From Desulfovibrio inopinatus DSM 10711 (GTDB lineage: Bacteria > Desulfobacterota > Desulfovibrionia > Desulfovibrionales > Desulfovibrionaceae): a DNA stretch of 64,000 bases. The stretch covers positions 124,001 to 188,000 of the forward strand of contig NZ_AUBP01000006.1 of assembly GCF_000429305.1 (NCBI RefSeq). Direction: 5' to 3'. A model generated the notes under the pieces. The model saw only the letters and a program-made list of their open reading frames with translations. It searched no databases and was not told the origin of the DNA. Made by a program: the position numbers and the translations under genes. This document shows, one piece after another, positions 46,803-56,294 of this stretch. Position 1 is the stretch's first letter. Each line of letters starts with the position of its first letter.

Positions 46803-48995
46803 ATGACCAACACCATAAAGCTGCAAATACTTCTGGTTTGCCTTGCAACGTTCGTTTCCCTCGGGACAGGACGTCCATCTCTGGCTGAACCGACTCTTCA
46901 GTCCTCTCATCGTCTTGGATACACGAGTTCTGCGGGCTGCCGTCGTTGTCATGAAAAATTCTATCAACTGTGGTCCACGTCTTTTCATGGACAGTCCATG
47001 CAGCCGTACAATGACACCCTCGGTGCATCGGTCCTCACTCCACAATCGGAAGCAATCCGTATCCGCGATGCAGCCTATCGAATGCACATCGGAAACGGAG
47101 AAGGATTTTTAGAAGAGATCACCGAAGGCACAACCACAACCTACCGCATATCGCAGGTTATCGGCGGAAAAAACGTTTTTTACTTCTTGACGCCCCTGGA
47201 AGGGGGACGCTTGCAAACCATGCCCCTTGCTTATGATGTCCGTAAAAAGGAATGGTTCGATATGGCGGGGAGTTCCGTACGCCATTTTATGGGGAGCGAA
47301 AGTCAGCCCATCAACTGGAAAGAGTGGCCATACACCTTCAACACGGGATGCTACGGATGCCATGTCAGCCAGCTCTCTACCAACTACAACCCCGAAACCG
47401 GAACCTATAGTACCACGTGGACCGAACCCGGTATCAACTGCGAAACCTGCCATGGTCCGGGGGAAGAGCATGTAAAGATCTGCGATGCCGCTCCCAAGGA
47501 TCAGCCGCCGAAAGATATGAAGCTCATCCGTGGCGGACGTTCTTTCACTCATGCCCAACAAAACGACACCTGTGCCGTGTGTCACGCGAAAACCGTCCCT
47601 CTGACGACCTCGTTTACACCCGGAGACCGTTATTTCGATCACTATGACCTCATCGGTTATGAAAGCTCGGACTTCTATCCTGACGGCCGTGATCTCGGAG
47701 AAAACTACACACTCACCTCTTGGTCGCGGAGTCCCTGCGTGTTATCCGGTCAGCTCGACTGCATGCATTGCCACACCTCCAGTGGCCGCTACCGATTTGC
47801 TGATCCGGCCAAGGCGAACGCAGCCTGCAGTCCCTGCCATGCCGAGCGGGTAGCCGATGCGTCTAGCCATACCCATCACCCTGAGGGGAGCCCTGGGAAT
47901 CGCTGTATTTCCTGCCATATGCCGATGACCGATTTTGCTCGCATGCGGCGTAGCGACCATTCCATGTTGCCACCGACCCCAGTCACAACAATAGCCTTCG
48001 GTTCACCAAACGCGTGCAACATCTGCCACACGGACAAGACCGCGGCCTGGGCAGACAAACAGGTACGTCAGTGGCACAGTAACGGTTACCAAGCTCCGGT
48101 TCTCAAACAAGCGCAATGGGTAGATGCCGCAAGGCGTAATGATTGGAGCGACCTTCCAGCCATGCTAACGAGTCTGGAAGACAGTAGAGCGGATGACATA
48201 TATACCGCTTCGATGATTCGACTTTTGCGGAACTGTCCTGATTCGAGCAAATGGGAATCCATTCTCGTAGCGGCCCAATCTCCTTCGCCGCTGGTGCGGG
48301 CGGCAACGGCGGAAGCCCTGTCGGACCTGCCGTCAAAAGAAGCCTTCGCGGTGCTTATTTCGCTCGTAGAAGACGATTACCGTCTTGTTCGGATACAGGC
48401 GGCGTCCTCTCTCTCTGGTATCCCTCGTCAAGTTATCGACACGCAACACCTTGCGGCACTGGACCGAGCAACGAAGGAATACGTGGGCTTCCTCAAGACA
48501 CGACCCGATTTATGGACGTCACAGTACAATTTGGGCAATTATGCTCTCGGACAGGGCGATTCCGAAAAGGCCATTGCCTGTTTTGAAAAGGCACGGCAAC
48601 TCGACCCGGCCGCAGTGCCTCCATTGGTCAACCTAGCTATTGCCGCAAGTCAAAAAGGAGATACCAGCACGGCCGAAACTGCTCTTCGAGACGCACTCCG
48701 CTTGGCACCAGATGATGCCTTGGCACATTTCAACCTGGCTCTGCTTCTGGCGGAACAAAGTGACGCGTCAAATTCGGAAAAACATTTGCGTGCCGCACTG
48801 AAAACGGATCCGACCATGGCCGAGGCGAACTACAACCTCGCTATCTTAACTTCCCGGCACAATCTTCAAGAAGCTCTTATCTTGAGTGCCAAGGCGTTGG
48901 AATTGAGACCGGGAGACCCTCGTTACGCCTCCCTTCACGCTCATTTTTTATATCAAGCGCAAAATGCCACACAGGAGAAGAAACAAACTCCGTAA
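46803..48995 (+). CDS. Octaheme cytochrome c with HEAT/TPR-like C-terminal region
   Basis: A 730-residue protein with signal peptide near residues 1-28. Eight CxxCH heme sites are visible: CRRCH (Cys46), CYGCH, CETCH, CAVCH, CMHCH, CSPCH, CISCH and CNICH. They end around residue 410. Then come HEAT-like helices (SPLVRAATAEALSDLPSKEA; VRIQAASSLSGIP), and tetratricopeptide repeats (SQYNLGNYALGQGDSEKAIA; AHFNLALLLAEQSDASNSEK; ALELRPGDPRY). It is a periplasmic electron carrier or a multiheme reductase fused to a protein-binding scaffold. The substrate is not evident. The frame begins with ATG at 46803. Confidence 0.9.
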   Translation: MTNTIKLQILLVCLATFVSLGTGRPSLAEPTLQSSHRLGYTSSAGCRRCHEKFYQLWSTSFHGQSMQPYNDTLGASVLTPQSEAIRIRDAAYRMHIGNGEGFLEEITEGTTTTYRISQVIGGKNVFYFLTPLEGGRLQTMPLAYDVRKKEWFDMAGSSVRHFMGSESQPINWKEWPYTFNTGCYGCHVSQLSTNYNPETGTYSTTWTEPGINCETCHGPGEEHVKICDAAPKDQPPKDMKLIRGGRSFTHAQQNDTCAVCHAKTVPLTTSFTPGDRYFDHYDLIGYESSDFYPDGRDLGENYTLTSWSRSPCVLSGQLDCMHCHTSSGRYRFADPAKANAACSPCHAERVADASSHTHHPEGSPGNRCISCHMPMTDFARMRRSDHSMLPPTPVTTIAFGSPNACNICHTDKTAAWADKQVRQWHSNGYQAPVLKQAQWVDAARRNDWSDLPAMLTSLEDSRADDIYTASMIRLLRNCPDSSKWESILVAAQSPSPLVRAATAEALSDLPSKEAFAVLISLVEDDYRLVRIQAASSLSGIPRQVIDTQHLAALDRATKEYVGFLKTRPDLWTSQYNLGNYALGQGDSEKAIACFEKARQLDPAAVPPLVNLAIAASQKGDTSTAETALRDALRLAPDDALAHFNLALLLAEQSDASNSEKHLRAALKTDPTMAEANYNLAILTSRHNLQEALILSAKALELRPGDPRYASLHAHFLYQAQNATQEKKQTP

Positions 48996-49072
48996 GGAGA
49001 TTCTAATTCTTAGCTCTTTAGGGAAGGGCGGGACATAGTGAGAAAAAGAGGGAGCAGACATCTTTTTAATGC

Positions 49073-49110
49073 TCAAAAACAGCGCCCGACCGTTGCCGGC
49101 CGGGCGCTGT
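49073..49110 (-). terminator. Intrinsic terminator of the sugar ABC transporter operon
   Basis: ACAGCGCCCG (49079-49088) pairs with CGGGCGCTGT (49101-49110). Read on the minus strand the stem is followed by a T-run (complement of 49074-49078). It lies just beyond the binding-protein stop. Confidence 0.85.
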
Positions 49111-49134
49111 GTCATAATGCAGAATTCGCAGGCT

Positions 49135-50061
49135 TTAGCGGGGTGAACTCCAACCTTTGTAATCTTTGATGTTATCGCGCGTCACGAGGGTGGAAGGCAT
49201 AAGGATCATGTCGCTTTCCAGCTTTTTGCCTTCAAGCAATTCCACACCGACATCAACACCCTTCTGGGCCATCGACCAAGGATCCTGGCTGGCCGAAGCG
49301 ACGATCAGCGTGTTGCCCTTCAGGGCAGCTTCGATGTCAGGAGCGCCGTCAACCGAGGTGATGATCATTTCGTCACGCTTGAGCTGTTTGCATGCTAAGT
49401 CAGCACCGATAGCCTGCGGGTCGTTGATGGCGAACACGGCATCGATTTTGGGGAAACGGGTCAAATGGCCCTGCATGACATTGAGTCCGCCATCACGGGA
49501 ACCCTTGGCGTCCTGGTCGTCAGACAGAATCTTGATGTCGGGGTACTTGGACAGGACATTTTTGCATCCGTCAACACGGTCGGTTACAGCAGAGACTTGA
49601 GGACCGTTCTGGATAATGACCTCGCCCTTTTCACCGATCTTATCGATGATATACTGGCAGGCAATTTCACCGGCTTGTACGTTGTTCGTCTGAACAGTGG
49701 CATCGGCACCCTTTGCTTTCACGTCGACAGCGATAACGGGAATACCCTCTTTCTGGGCACGTTTAATTGCCGGCTCAATCGCATTGGGATCAACGGCGTT
49801 GATCAGAATCATATCCACGCCAGCGGCAATGAAGTTATCAATCTGCGTGAACTGCTTGTTGAGATCGTAATCAGCCGAGAGCGCAATGACTTCAACATCG
49901 GGATTATACTCTTTGGCTTTGGCTGTGGCGCCTTTTACCATGGTAACAAAGAACGGATTTCCCAACGATCCCAGAGTGATACCCATTTTTTTGAAATCAC
50001 GGGCATACGCGGTGCTCAAGGTCAGCAACGAAATGAGGCAGGCCAAAACGAGCTTTTTCAT
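49135..50061 (-). CDS. Periplasmic sugar-binding protein of a ribose-type ABC importer
   Basis: A 308-residue protein with signal peptide MKKLVLACLISLLTLSTAYA. The mature sequence has the type-1 periplasmic binding fold: GITLGSLGNPFFVTMVKGAT, NFIAAGVDMILINAVDPNAI, and AVFAINDPQAIGADLACKQL. It delivers a sugar to the permease encoded upstream. The ATG at 50061 follows AAGGAACTGTC. It is the last gene of the ROK-ATPase-permease-binding protein operon and is often the most expressed one. Confidence 0.92.
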   Translation of the reverse strand: MKKLVLACLISLLTLSTAYARDFKKMGITLGSLGNPFFVTMVKGATAKAKEYNPDVEVIALSADYDLNKQFTQIDNFIAAGVDMILINAVDPNAIEPAIKRAQKEGIPVIAVDVKAKGADATVQTNNVQAGEIACQYIIDKIGEKGEVIIQNGPQVSAVTDRVDGCKNVLSKYPDIKILSDDQDAKGSRDGGLNVMQGHLTRFPKIDAVFAINDPQAIGADLACKQLKRDEMIITSVDGAPDIEAALKGNTLIVASASQDPWSMAQKGVDVGVELLEGKKLESDMILMPSTLVTRDNIKDYKGWSSPR

Positions 50062-50145
50062 GACAGTTCCTTTGGTTTGAAAGTGAACCCACTCCGACGT
50101 TGCCACACAAAAACAACGCCGTTTGCACAACACACAACCATCGAT

Positions 50146-51168
50146 TTATGTCCGGGCCGAACCCTGTAACCGATACCGGTCCAAGGCGACCGCACCAATA
50201 ATGACCATCCCTTTGATGATGAACTGCCAGACGTCAGAAACACCAACAAGGATGAGTCCATTCGACAAGACGGCAATAATCAACGCCCCGATAAGCGTCC
50301 CCCAGATAGAGCCGATCCCACCGACAAAACTCGTCCCACCGAGGATAACAGCCGCGATGGCGTCGAGTTCGTAGGCCATACCGAGCTGCAAACCATTCGC
50401 GGCATACAGGCGAGCTGCCGACATGACTCCGCCGAGACCGGCCATAAGCCCTGAAAAGCTGTAAACGAACAAAAGAACGAACCAGACTTTAATCCCAGAC
50501 AACCGGGCCGCATCCGGATTGCCGCCGACCGCATAGATGTGAACACCCAAAACGGTTCGTCGCAGGATAAACCATGAGAGGAGGATGACGGCAAACGCGA
50601 TGATGACAAGCCACGGCACTCCAAAAAGTGACTCGTTACCAATAAACGCAAAGGGCATATTCGGATTGAAAACCGTGGTATCATTGCCCAGAAGTCGAGC
50701 GACCCCACGTACGCCGGTCAATCCGCCCAAGGTGACGATAAACGGAGGGAGACGTAACCACGCGATGAGCGATCCGTTGAACAAACCGAAAAGCAGTCCC
50801 ATCCCGAGGCCGGCAGCAATGCCGAGCATGCCATAATCCGGAATGAGTGACCCCATAACGGCCACCATGGCCGAAGCGGCCAATACCGAGCCCACAGACA
50901 GGTCAATACCTCCGGTAAGAATGACAAATGTCATCCCAGCCGCCAGGACAGTGTTGATGGATGCCTGTTGCAAAACAATGGACAGGTTCTGTAGGGAAAG
51001 AAAGCGACCGGTCAGGAATTGGAATCCAATGCACAGTAGAATGAGCACGGGAAGCATGCCCATGGTTCGAATCAATTCTTGAATGATACGTTTTCTATCT
51101 GCCACGCTGCTATGCGGGGCAGAAGGGACGTGTCCGGCCTTTCCCGTAACATCGGGTGTCGCAGTCAT
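50146..51168 (-). CDS. Ribose-type ABC transporter permease
   Basis: A 340-residue protein of the RbsC/AraH family with about eight to ten membrane segments. Typical blocks are [40 protein letters not shown], and [20 protein letters not shown]. It forms the channel of the importer. The start overlaps the end of the ATPase gene by four bases. Confidence 0.93.
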   Translation of the reverse strand: MTATPDVTGKAGHVPSAPHSSVADRKRIIQELIRTMGMLPVLILLCIGFQFLTGRFLSLQNLSIVLQQASINTVLAAGMTFVILTGGIDLSVGSVLAASAMVAVMGSLIPDYGMLGIAAGLGMGLLFGLFNGSLIAWLRLPPFIVTLGGLTGVRGVARLLGNDTTVFNPNMPFAFIGNESLFGVPWLVIIAFAVILLSWFILRRTVLGVHIYAVGGNPDAARLSGIKVWFVLLFVYSFSGLMAGLGGVMSAARLYAANGLQLGMAYELDAIAAVILGGTSFVGGIGSIWGTLIGALIIAVLSNGLILVGVSDVWQFIIKGMVIIGAVALDRYRLQGSART

Positions 51169-52736
51169 TGCATGACCTCCTCGTGCGCTGTGGCGTCGGG
51201 TGCATGCACGACGGATGCTCCCGTGGCCAATTCCATGATCGATTCCTGAGTAACGGGGATGTTTGTCTGACCTCCAACCTCGCCGGCGATAACGCCGTCA
51301 CGCATAACGATCACCCGGTCGGCCATCCCTACGACTTCGGGTAATTCACTCGAAATGACGATGACACCGATGCCATCTTGCGCAAGTTCGTCGATGATAC
51401 GATAGATTTCAGACTTGGCGCCGATATCGACTCCACGCGTTGGTTCATCAAGGAGCAATACACGTGGTTCGGTTTCTAGCAGTCGCGAGAGCAACACTTT
51501 TTGCTGATTTCCACCAGACAATGAGCCTACCGTGACGGCAGGGCTCGCCACGCGAATAGATAACGCGTCGATTGCTGCGTCCGAACGGGTTTTCGCCCTC
51601 GTCCGATCAAGAATTCCCAGTGCGTTGGAATCGTTGTCCACAACAATGAGATTGACGTTTTCATGAACGCTCATATCGAGAAAAAGGCCTTGAGCCTTGC
51701 GATCTTCAGTCAGATAGACAATACCGGCGTCAATAGCGTCTTTCGGTGTCTTGATCTGAAGTTCCTGCCCTTCAAGTCGAACGATGCCGCCGGTTCGTTC
51801 ATCAGCTCCAAATATGAGGCGAGCCAGCTCGGTACGCCCCGAACCGACGAGTCCGGCAAGACAGAGAACTTCTCCTTTGTGCAGAACGAAGTTGCATTCG
51901 TGAACTCGCCTGTCGTCTCGCACACCCTGTACCTCGAACAACACATCGCCTCGGCTTCCATGGGCATCGTGGTCTTTTTGATAAAACCCGGTCAGGTCGC
52001 GCCCAACCATCATTTTGACCAATCGCTCAGACGACAATTCACTGCGTGTCAGACTGCCCACATAACTTCCATCACGAATCACGGAAACACGGTCGGCCAG
52101 TTCGTAGACCTCGGACATACGATGAGAAATGTAGATAATGGCTAAGCCTTGCTCACGGAGGGCGTTGACGAGTGCAAAAAGACTTTCGGTTTCCCGAGCT
52201 GACAACGCTGTTGTCGGTTCATCCATAACGAGAATACGAGCATTAGCATGAATGGCGCGGGCAATTTCAACAAGCTGCTGTTCGGCAATCGACAACTCGT
52301 TCACCGGAGTATGCGGAAAAAAGGTTGCCCCAAGCCGCTTCAAGACTTCGGCACATCCTCTTTCCATGGCGGAACGATCGACAAAAAAGGATTTCTTGAT
52401 TTCGCGCCCCATATAAATATTTTCAGAAACAGTCAGATTGGGCGACAGCGACAACTCTTGATAGATAACCGCCACCCCCAACTTTTTGGCAACAAGTGGG
52501 CCACTGATGACAACAGGCTGCCCGTCAACCCGGATTTCCCCGCCCGGATCGGCTTGATAGGCCCCGGACAAAATTTTCATAAGCGTGGATTTTCCGGCGC
52601 CATTTTCTCCCATAAGAGCATGGATTTCTCCGGCGCGGATCTCAAGCGAGACATCGGAGAGCGCACGGACACCGGGAAAGGTTTTGGAGATGCCGTGCAT
52701 TGTCAAAATGACGGGGTTTTCCTTCGCCTGACTCAT
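51165..52736 (-). CDS. Ribose-type ABC transporter ATPase (tandem nucleotide-binding domains)
   Basis: A 523-residue RbsA/XylG-type protein with two ATPase domains. The first has Walker [17 protein letters not shown], signature [14 protein letters not shown] and Walker [12 protein letters not shown]. The second has [16 protein letters not shown], signature [14 protein letters not shown] and [20 protein letters not shown]; its Walker A is degenerate (GSGRTE), as is usual in this family. The ATG at 52736 follows AAGGAGG with six bases between and overlaps the regulator gene (ATGA). Confidence 0.94.
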   Translation of the reverse strand: MSQAKENPVILTMHGISKTFPGVRALSDVSLEIRAGEIHALMGENGAGKSTLMKILSGAYQADPGGEIRVDGQPVVISGPLVAKKLGVAVIYQELSLSPNLTVSENIYMGREIKKSFFVDRSAMERGCAEVLKRLGATFFPHTPVNELSIAEQQLVEIARAIHANARILVMDEPTTALSARETESLFALVNALREQGLAIIYISHRMSEVYELADRVSVIRDGSYVGSLTRSELSSERLVKMMVGRDLTGFYQKDHDAHGSRGDVLFEVQGVRDDRRVHECNFVLHKGEVLCLAGLVGSGRTELARLIFGADERTGGIVRLEGQELQIKTPKDAIDAGIVYLTEDRKAQGLFLDMSVHENVNLIVVDNDSNALGILDRTRAKTRSDAAIDALSIRVASPAVTVGSLSGGNQQKVLLSRLLETEPRVLLLDEPTRGVDIGAKSEIYRIIDELAQDGIGVIVISSELPEVVGMADRVIVMRDGVIAGEVGGQTNIPVTQESIMELATGASVVHAPDATAHEEVMQ

Positions 52737-53974
52737 GGCCGACCTCCTTCCCATTCCTTTTGAGTGCTCAGAATGGGCGCCTGTGGGGTGAACGTATAAA
52801 AGATAGGAAGACTTGCCGCTCCCACGGCTGCGGCGCTGCATCCCATAGTTCCGACGACGATATCGGGAGCAGTCCGTGACTCGGGCGCATTGGCCGCGAG
52901 TGAATCGGTCAATCCCGTTTGCAGCAAAGCAATAAAGTCACCTCCTAAATCCGAATCGAGAACCACAGTCGGAACATCAAGCAAAGCGCGCCCCGACCAG
53001 GCAACCGGTGTTAACGCTCGAACACAATCGTCCAACCACTCCGTAAACGCTGTTGTTCTCTCTGCGACGGCCTGCTCAATATCTGCCCTGCCATGAACGG
53101 GAGTATCACAATAGCGCAAGTGGCGAATCAACGTATTGACCGATGCGCGATCAAGGAGGATGTCCCAATCCTGACGAGGACGAGGCGCAGACGGCAAACG
53201 ACTTGGAGGCACGGGCATCAAACCGACATCGGCGGCATTTCCTGTTGTACCGCGGATACAATCGCCGCGCTGTACAACGCCGCCCCCCACAGCCGGCCCA
53301 AGATAGATATAAAGAAAATCATCCATTTGCCGCCCCACTCCATAGAGTAATTCTGCAATGCATGCGGCGGTCCCGTCATTTTCCAAAAACACGGGAAAAT
53401 CGACAGCAGCTTCGAGCATTTGCCCGAAATGTACGCCCGTCCATTCCTGAAAGACCTGCTCGGGAAGATCGAGCTCGCGCAACCAACAATCGAGATTGAA
53501 TGGCATAGCCAACCCGATACCGGATAAACGCTGCCGACGTCGGGGTCCAAGAATCCCGAGCATCTGATCGATATCATTTTGCACGAGCGTCAAGGCAAGT
53601 TCGGGACTGGGAAGGAGCGTTTCACGAAACACACGATGATGCACCTTTCCGTCAAAATCGATAAGAGCGGTTTCTATACAGGTCCGATCAAGACGTACTC
53701 CAATCCCATAAACCCCTCTGGCATTGAGTTGCAGCATCGTGGCCGGCTGGCCCCGTTGTCCCTGACGTTTTCCTGCGTGATGGATGAGATTTTGGTCTTG
53801 CAAAGACGCGACAATGCCGCCAACAGCCGCACTGGTGAGACCGGCAAAGCGCGCCAAATCGGCTTTGGACGCCTCGCCCATACGTCGAAGAGCTCGCAAG
53901 ACAAGGCGCTCATTGAATCGACGCAATTGCGTGGCATTTTTCCCGCGGCCATCTGTACAGACAGAATCCATCAC
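52733..53974 (-). CDS. ROK-family transcriptional regulator
   Basis: A 413-residue protein. The N-terminal winged helix-turn-helix ([40 protein letters not shown]) is followed by a sugar-kinase-like ROK domain. There, [20 protein letters not shown] and [20 protein letters not shown] are recognisable. The CXCGxxGC zinc motif of many ROK proteins is not evident. It is the first gene of the transporter operon and is divergent from the catabolic genes, so it probably represses both from the region 53975-54179 and responds to the imported sugar. Confidence 0.85.
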   Translation of the reverse strand: MMDSVCTDGRGKNATQLRRFNERLVLRALRRMGEASKADLARFAGLTSAAVGGIVASLQDQNLIHHAGKRQGQRGQPATMLQLNARGVYGIGVRLDRTCIETALIDFDGKVHHRVFRETLLPSPELALTLVQNDIDQMLGILGPRRRQRLSGIGLAMPFNLDCWLRELDLPEQVFQEWTGVHFGQMLEAAVDFPVFLENDGTAACIAELLYGVGRQMDDFLYIYLGPAVGGGVVQRGDCIRGTTGNAADVGLMPVPPSRLPSAPRPRQDWDILLDRASVNTLIRHLRYCDTPVHGRADIEQAVAERTTAFTEWLDDCVRALTPVAWSGRALLDVPTVVLDSDLGGDFIALLQTGLTDSLAANAPESRTAPDIVVGTMGCSAAAVGAASLPIFYTFTPQAPILSTQKEWEGGRP

Positions 53975-54026
53975 TCCCCCGATTCGTGAATCAATCTTTG
54001 ACCGACAATTCTTTTTTCATTCCAAA

Positions 54027-54045
54027 TGGATACAAAAAATCCATA
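54027..54045. promoter_or_regulatory. Candidate operator in the divergent sugar-locus promoter region
   Basis: ATGGAT and ATCCAT form a 6-bp inverted repeat with a seven-base spacer, inside an AT-rich stretch between the ROK gene and the aldolase-like gene. A related ATGGA occurs again near 54063. A ROK-type dimer would bind such symmetry; this is inference only. Confidence 0.35.
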
Positions 54046-54179
54046 CTAATCCACTCATATACATGGAATTTTTATTTGATAAATTGATTTGAATTAATTA
54101 TATTCATGACAACTCGGTGTCAAGCGGTTTCCAAAAAATCAACGCTTCACCCACGCACCCCCAGCGCAGGAGAAACAGC

Positions 54180-55169
54180 ATGAAAAAACGTCTGATCCGC
54201 AAACTCGATCGTATTAAAGACGGAAAGTATTCACCGAAAGATTTCATCATCGCCGATGCCAAAGATGGAGACATGGCCATGGGTGCCGCAGCCCCTGGTC
54301 CAGATTGCAAACGTCCCGGTCAGTTTTTGACCAAAGCGGCCTACCTGGATAAAATGCGCGCTATTGTTGCGTCCGGGCTTGTCGACATTATGCTGATGTC
54401 AGCCTCATCGGCCGAAGTGTTGATGAAAGACGATGTCCTCGAAAAGAGCGATGTCACCCCGGCCGTACGCTTCAACGATACGACGGACATATGGTTTGCT
54501 CGTGGAAATCGATATTGTGACAAGCCGTCACGTCCCTTTTCCGGATTGAATTTGGAGGCCTGTCCAAAAGGTGTGAAACTCGGGCTCTACTCCATCACCT
54601 ACTCCAATGACCTCGATGCCGATTACGCGAGTTTGGAAGCCTACAAAGCATTTCGGCACCACGCCACCAAACGTGATGTCTGCCACTTCCTCGAAGTGTT
54701 TAATCCCAATCCGGCACTTGATGTCGGCCTGAGTGCCGAAGAATTGCCAGCGTTTATCAATGATTCCATTTTGCGCACGCTGGCTCCGGTCACGTCCAAA
54801 GAAGCCCCGCTTTTTCTCAAAATAGCTTACAATGGACCGGCGGCCATGGAAGAACTCGCCTCCTACGATCCGAACAATATCGTTGTCGGTATTCTTGGAG
54901 GTTCCAAAGGCACTACGCGCGACACGTTCGAATTGCTGTTCAAAGCAGAGAAGTATGGCGCGCGCGTTGCATTGTTCGGCCGTAAAATAAACTTGTCTGA
55001 ACACCCGATTGCGCTGGTCCAACTCATGCGTGCTGTTGTCGAGAAATCCGTAACTCCCGAAGAGGCGGTTCGCGCCTACCACGGAGAGCTTGAAAAATCA
55101 GGATACACCCCGGCATTGCCGCTGGATCAGGATATCATCATTTCCGACCCCATCTTGCAGAAGGATTAA
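54180..55169 (+). CDS. Aldolase-like (beta/alpha)8 protein of the sugar operon
   Basis: A 329-residue protein with features of the DeoC/FbaB-type aldolase superfamily. A central segment LFLKIAYNGPAAMEELASYD holds a Lys suited to Schiff-base chemistry, followed by NIVVGILGGSKGTTRDTFEL and KYGARVALFGRKINLSEHPI. It resembles the Cgl0159-type family of inositol and sugar clusters. It starts at the ATG at 54180 behind GCAGGAGAAACAGC. As first gene of the operon with two PfkB kinases it could cleave a phosphorylated ketose. The exact substrate is unknown. Confidence 0.75.
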   Translation: MKKRLIRKLDRIKDGKYSPKDFIIADAKDGDMAMGAAAPGPDCKRPGQFLTKAAYLDKMRAIVASGLVDIMLMSASSAEVLMKDDVLEKSDVTPAVRFNDTTDIWFARGNRYCDKPSRPFSGLNLEACPKGVKLGLYSITYSNDLDADYASLEAYKAFRHHATKRDVCHFLEVFNPNPALDVGLSAEELPAFINDSILRTLAPVTSKEAPLFLKIAYNGPAAMEELASYDPNNIVVGILGGSKGTTRDTFELLFKAEKYGARVALFGRKINLSEHPIALVQLMRAVVEKSVTPEEAVRAYHGELEKSGYTPALPLDQDIIISDPILQKD

Positions 55170-55173
55170 TGCC

Positions 55174-56193
55174 ATGAAGACCACGGGTGTCATTTGCGGC
55201 GGCTCCTGGCTCGTCGATAAGACCAAGATCATCGACCGGTGGCCGGTCGAAGAAACCGTGGCCGTCATCGAACAGGCCACCATGCAAGCTGGTGGGCCCG
55301 GCATGAACCTCGGAATCAACCTGAAACGGCTCGGGGCAGCGTTTCCAGTCTATGGAGTCGGTGTTCTCGGCGATGATGTGGAAGGCAAATTTCTTCGCGC
55401 CGTCTGCCGTCGCAACAGTGTTGACAACAAAGGATTACGCGTTGTTCCTTCAGGCCAGACGTCGTACACCGACGTTTTCACGAGCGCACAGACCGGCAAG
55501 CGAACGTTCTTCCATTTTGAAGGCGTGAATGCCCAACTCAGTCCGGATGACTTCGACTTCACCACGATGATGGCCAGTCATCTCCATATCGGAGCACCCG
55601 GTATCCATGCTACGATGGACGGACCGTCCAATGACGATGAAAACGGTTGGGTCACGGTGCTTAAAAAAGCCCGACAAGCCGGCTTGGCCACCAATATGGA
55701 ATTCATCTCATTGCAACCGGAACGATTGGCGAAGCTGGCCAGACCATGTCTACCACTGCTGGATACGCTTATCGTCAACGATGTGGAAATTGGGGCCATT
55801 ACCGGCATTCACACGGTGACCGATGGTGCAACCGATGTTGCCGCCGTCATCAAAGCTGCAACGACCGCACAGGAATTGGGTGTTCGGCAATTCGTCGTTG
55901 TTCACTTTCCTCTCGGAAGCGTTGTCGTCGGTCCGGGAAGAGCGCCCCATATCGCAGGTTCTGTCCATCTGCCGGAAAAATATGTGGTCTCCAGCGTGGG
56001 AGCCGGGGACGCGTTTGCTTCCGGGCTTCTCTTTGGCCTGCTTCATGATGAGTCTCTCGATGCATGTGTGGCCCTGGCACATGCTGCGGCAACCGTTTGC
56101 TTAGGTTCAGTCTCGACAAACGAAGCACTTATCCCAGCAAAAGACTGTCTCGAACACGCTCGAGAACTGGGATACAGACAACCACCAGCATAA
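55174..56193 (+). CDS. PfkB-family sugar kinase
   Basis: A 339-residue ribokinase-fold kinase. The N-terminal sugar-binding part has QAGGPGMNLGINLKRLG, and the C-terminal ATP/anion-hole motif is VVSSVGAGDAFASGLLFGLL, with catalytic Asp in GAGDAF. It starts four bases after the aldolase-like gene, so both are probably translated together and may act in series (phosphorylation, then cleavage). The sugar is not predictable from sequence alone. Confidence 0.87.
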   Translation: MKTTGVICGGSWLVDKTKIIDRWPVEETVAVIEQATMQAGGPGMNLGINLKRLGAAFPVYGVGVLGDDVEGKFLRAVCRRNSVDNKGLRVVPSGQTSYTDVFTSAQTGKRTFFHFEGVNAQLSPDDFDFTTMMASHLHIGAPGIHATMDGPSNDDENGWVTVLKKARQAGLATNMEFISLQPERLAKLARPCLPLLDTLIVNDVEIGAITGIHTVTDGATDVAAVIKAATTAQELGVRQFVVVHFPLGSVVVGPGRAPHIAGSVHLPEKYVVSSVGAGDAFASGLLFGLLHDESLDACVALAHAAATVCLGSVSTNEALIPAKDCLEHARELGYRQPPA

Positions 56194-56198
56194 AGAAC

Positions 56199-56230
56199 GA
56201 GAGGGTGGAAGGCTTCCTCCCTCTCTCTTC
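56199..56230 (+). terminator. Hairpin inside the sugar operon (attenuator or processing site)
   Basis: GAGAGGG (56199-56205) pairs with CCCTCTC (56219-56225), and after one T-T mismatch GGAA pairs with TTCC around a three-base loop. T-rich sequence follows (TCTTCTTCC). It sits between the PfkB kinase and xylulokinase genes and might reduce expression of the distal genes. Confidence 0.5.
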
Positions 56231-56294
56231 TTCCGGTCTCCATACCGTGAACCGTTGACCACAGGCTTTTCAGGAGATTCGAGGAGGGCATTCC

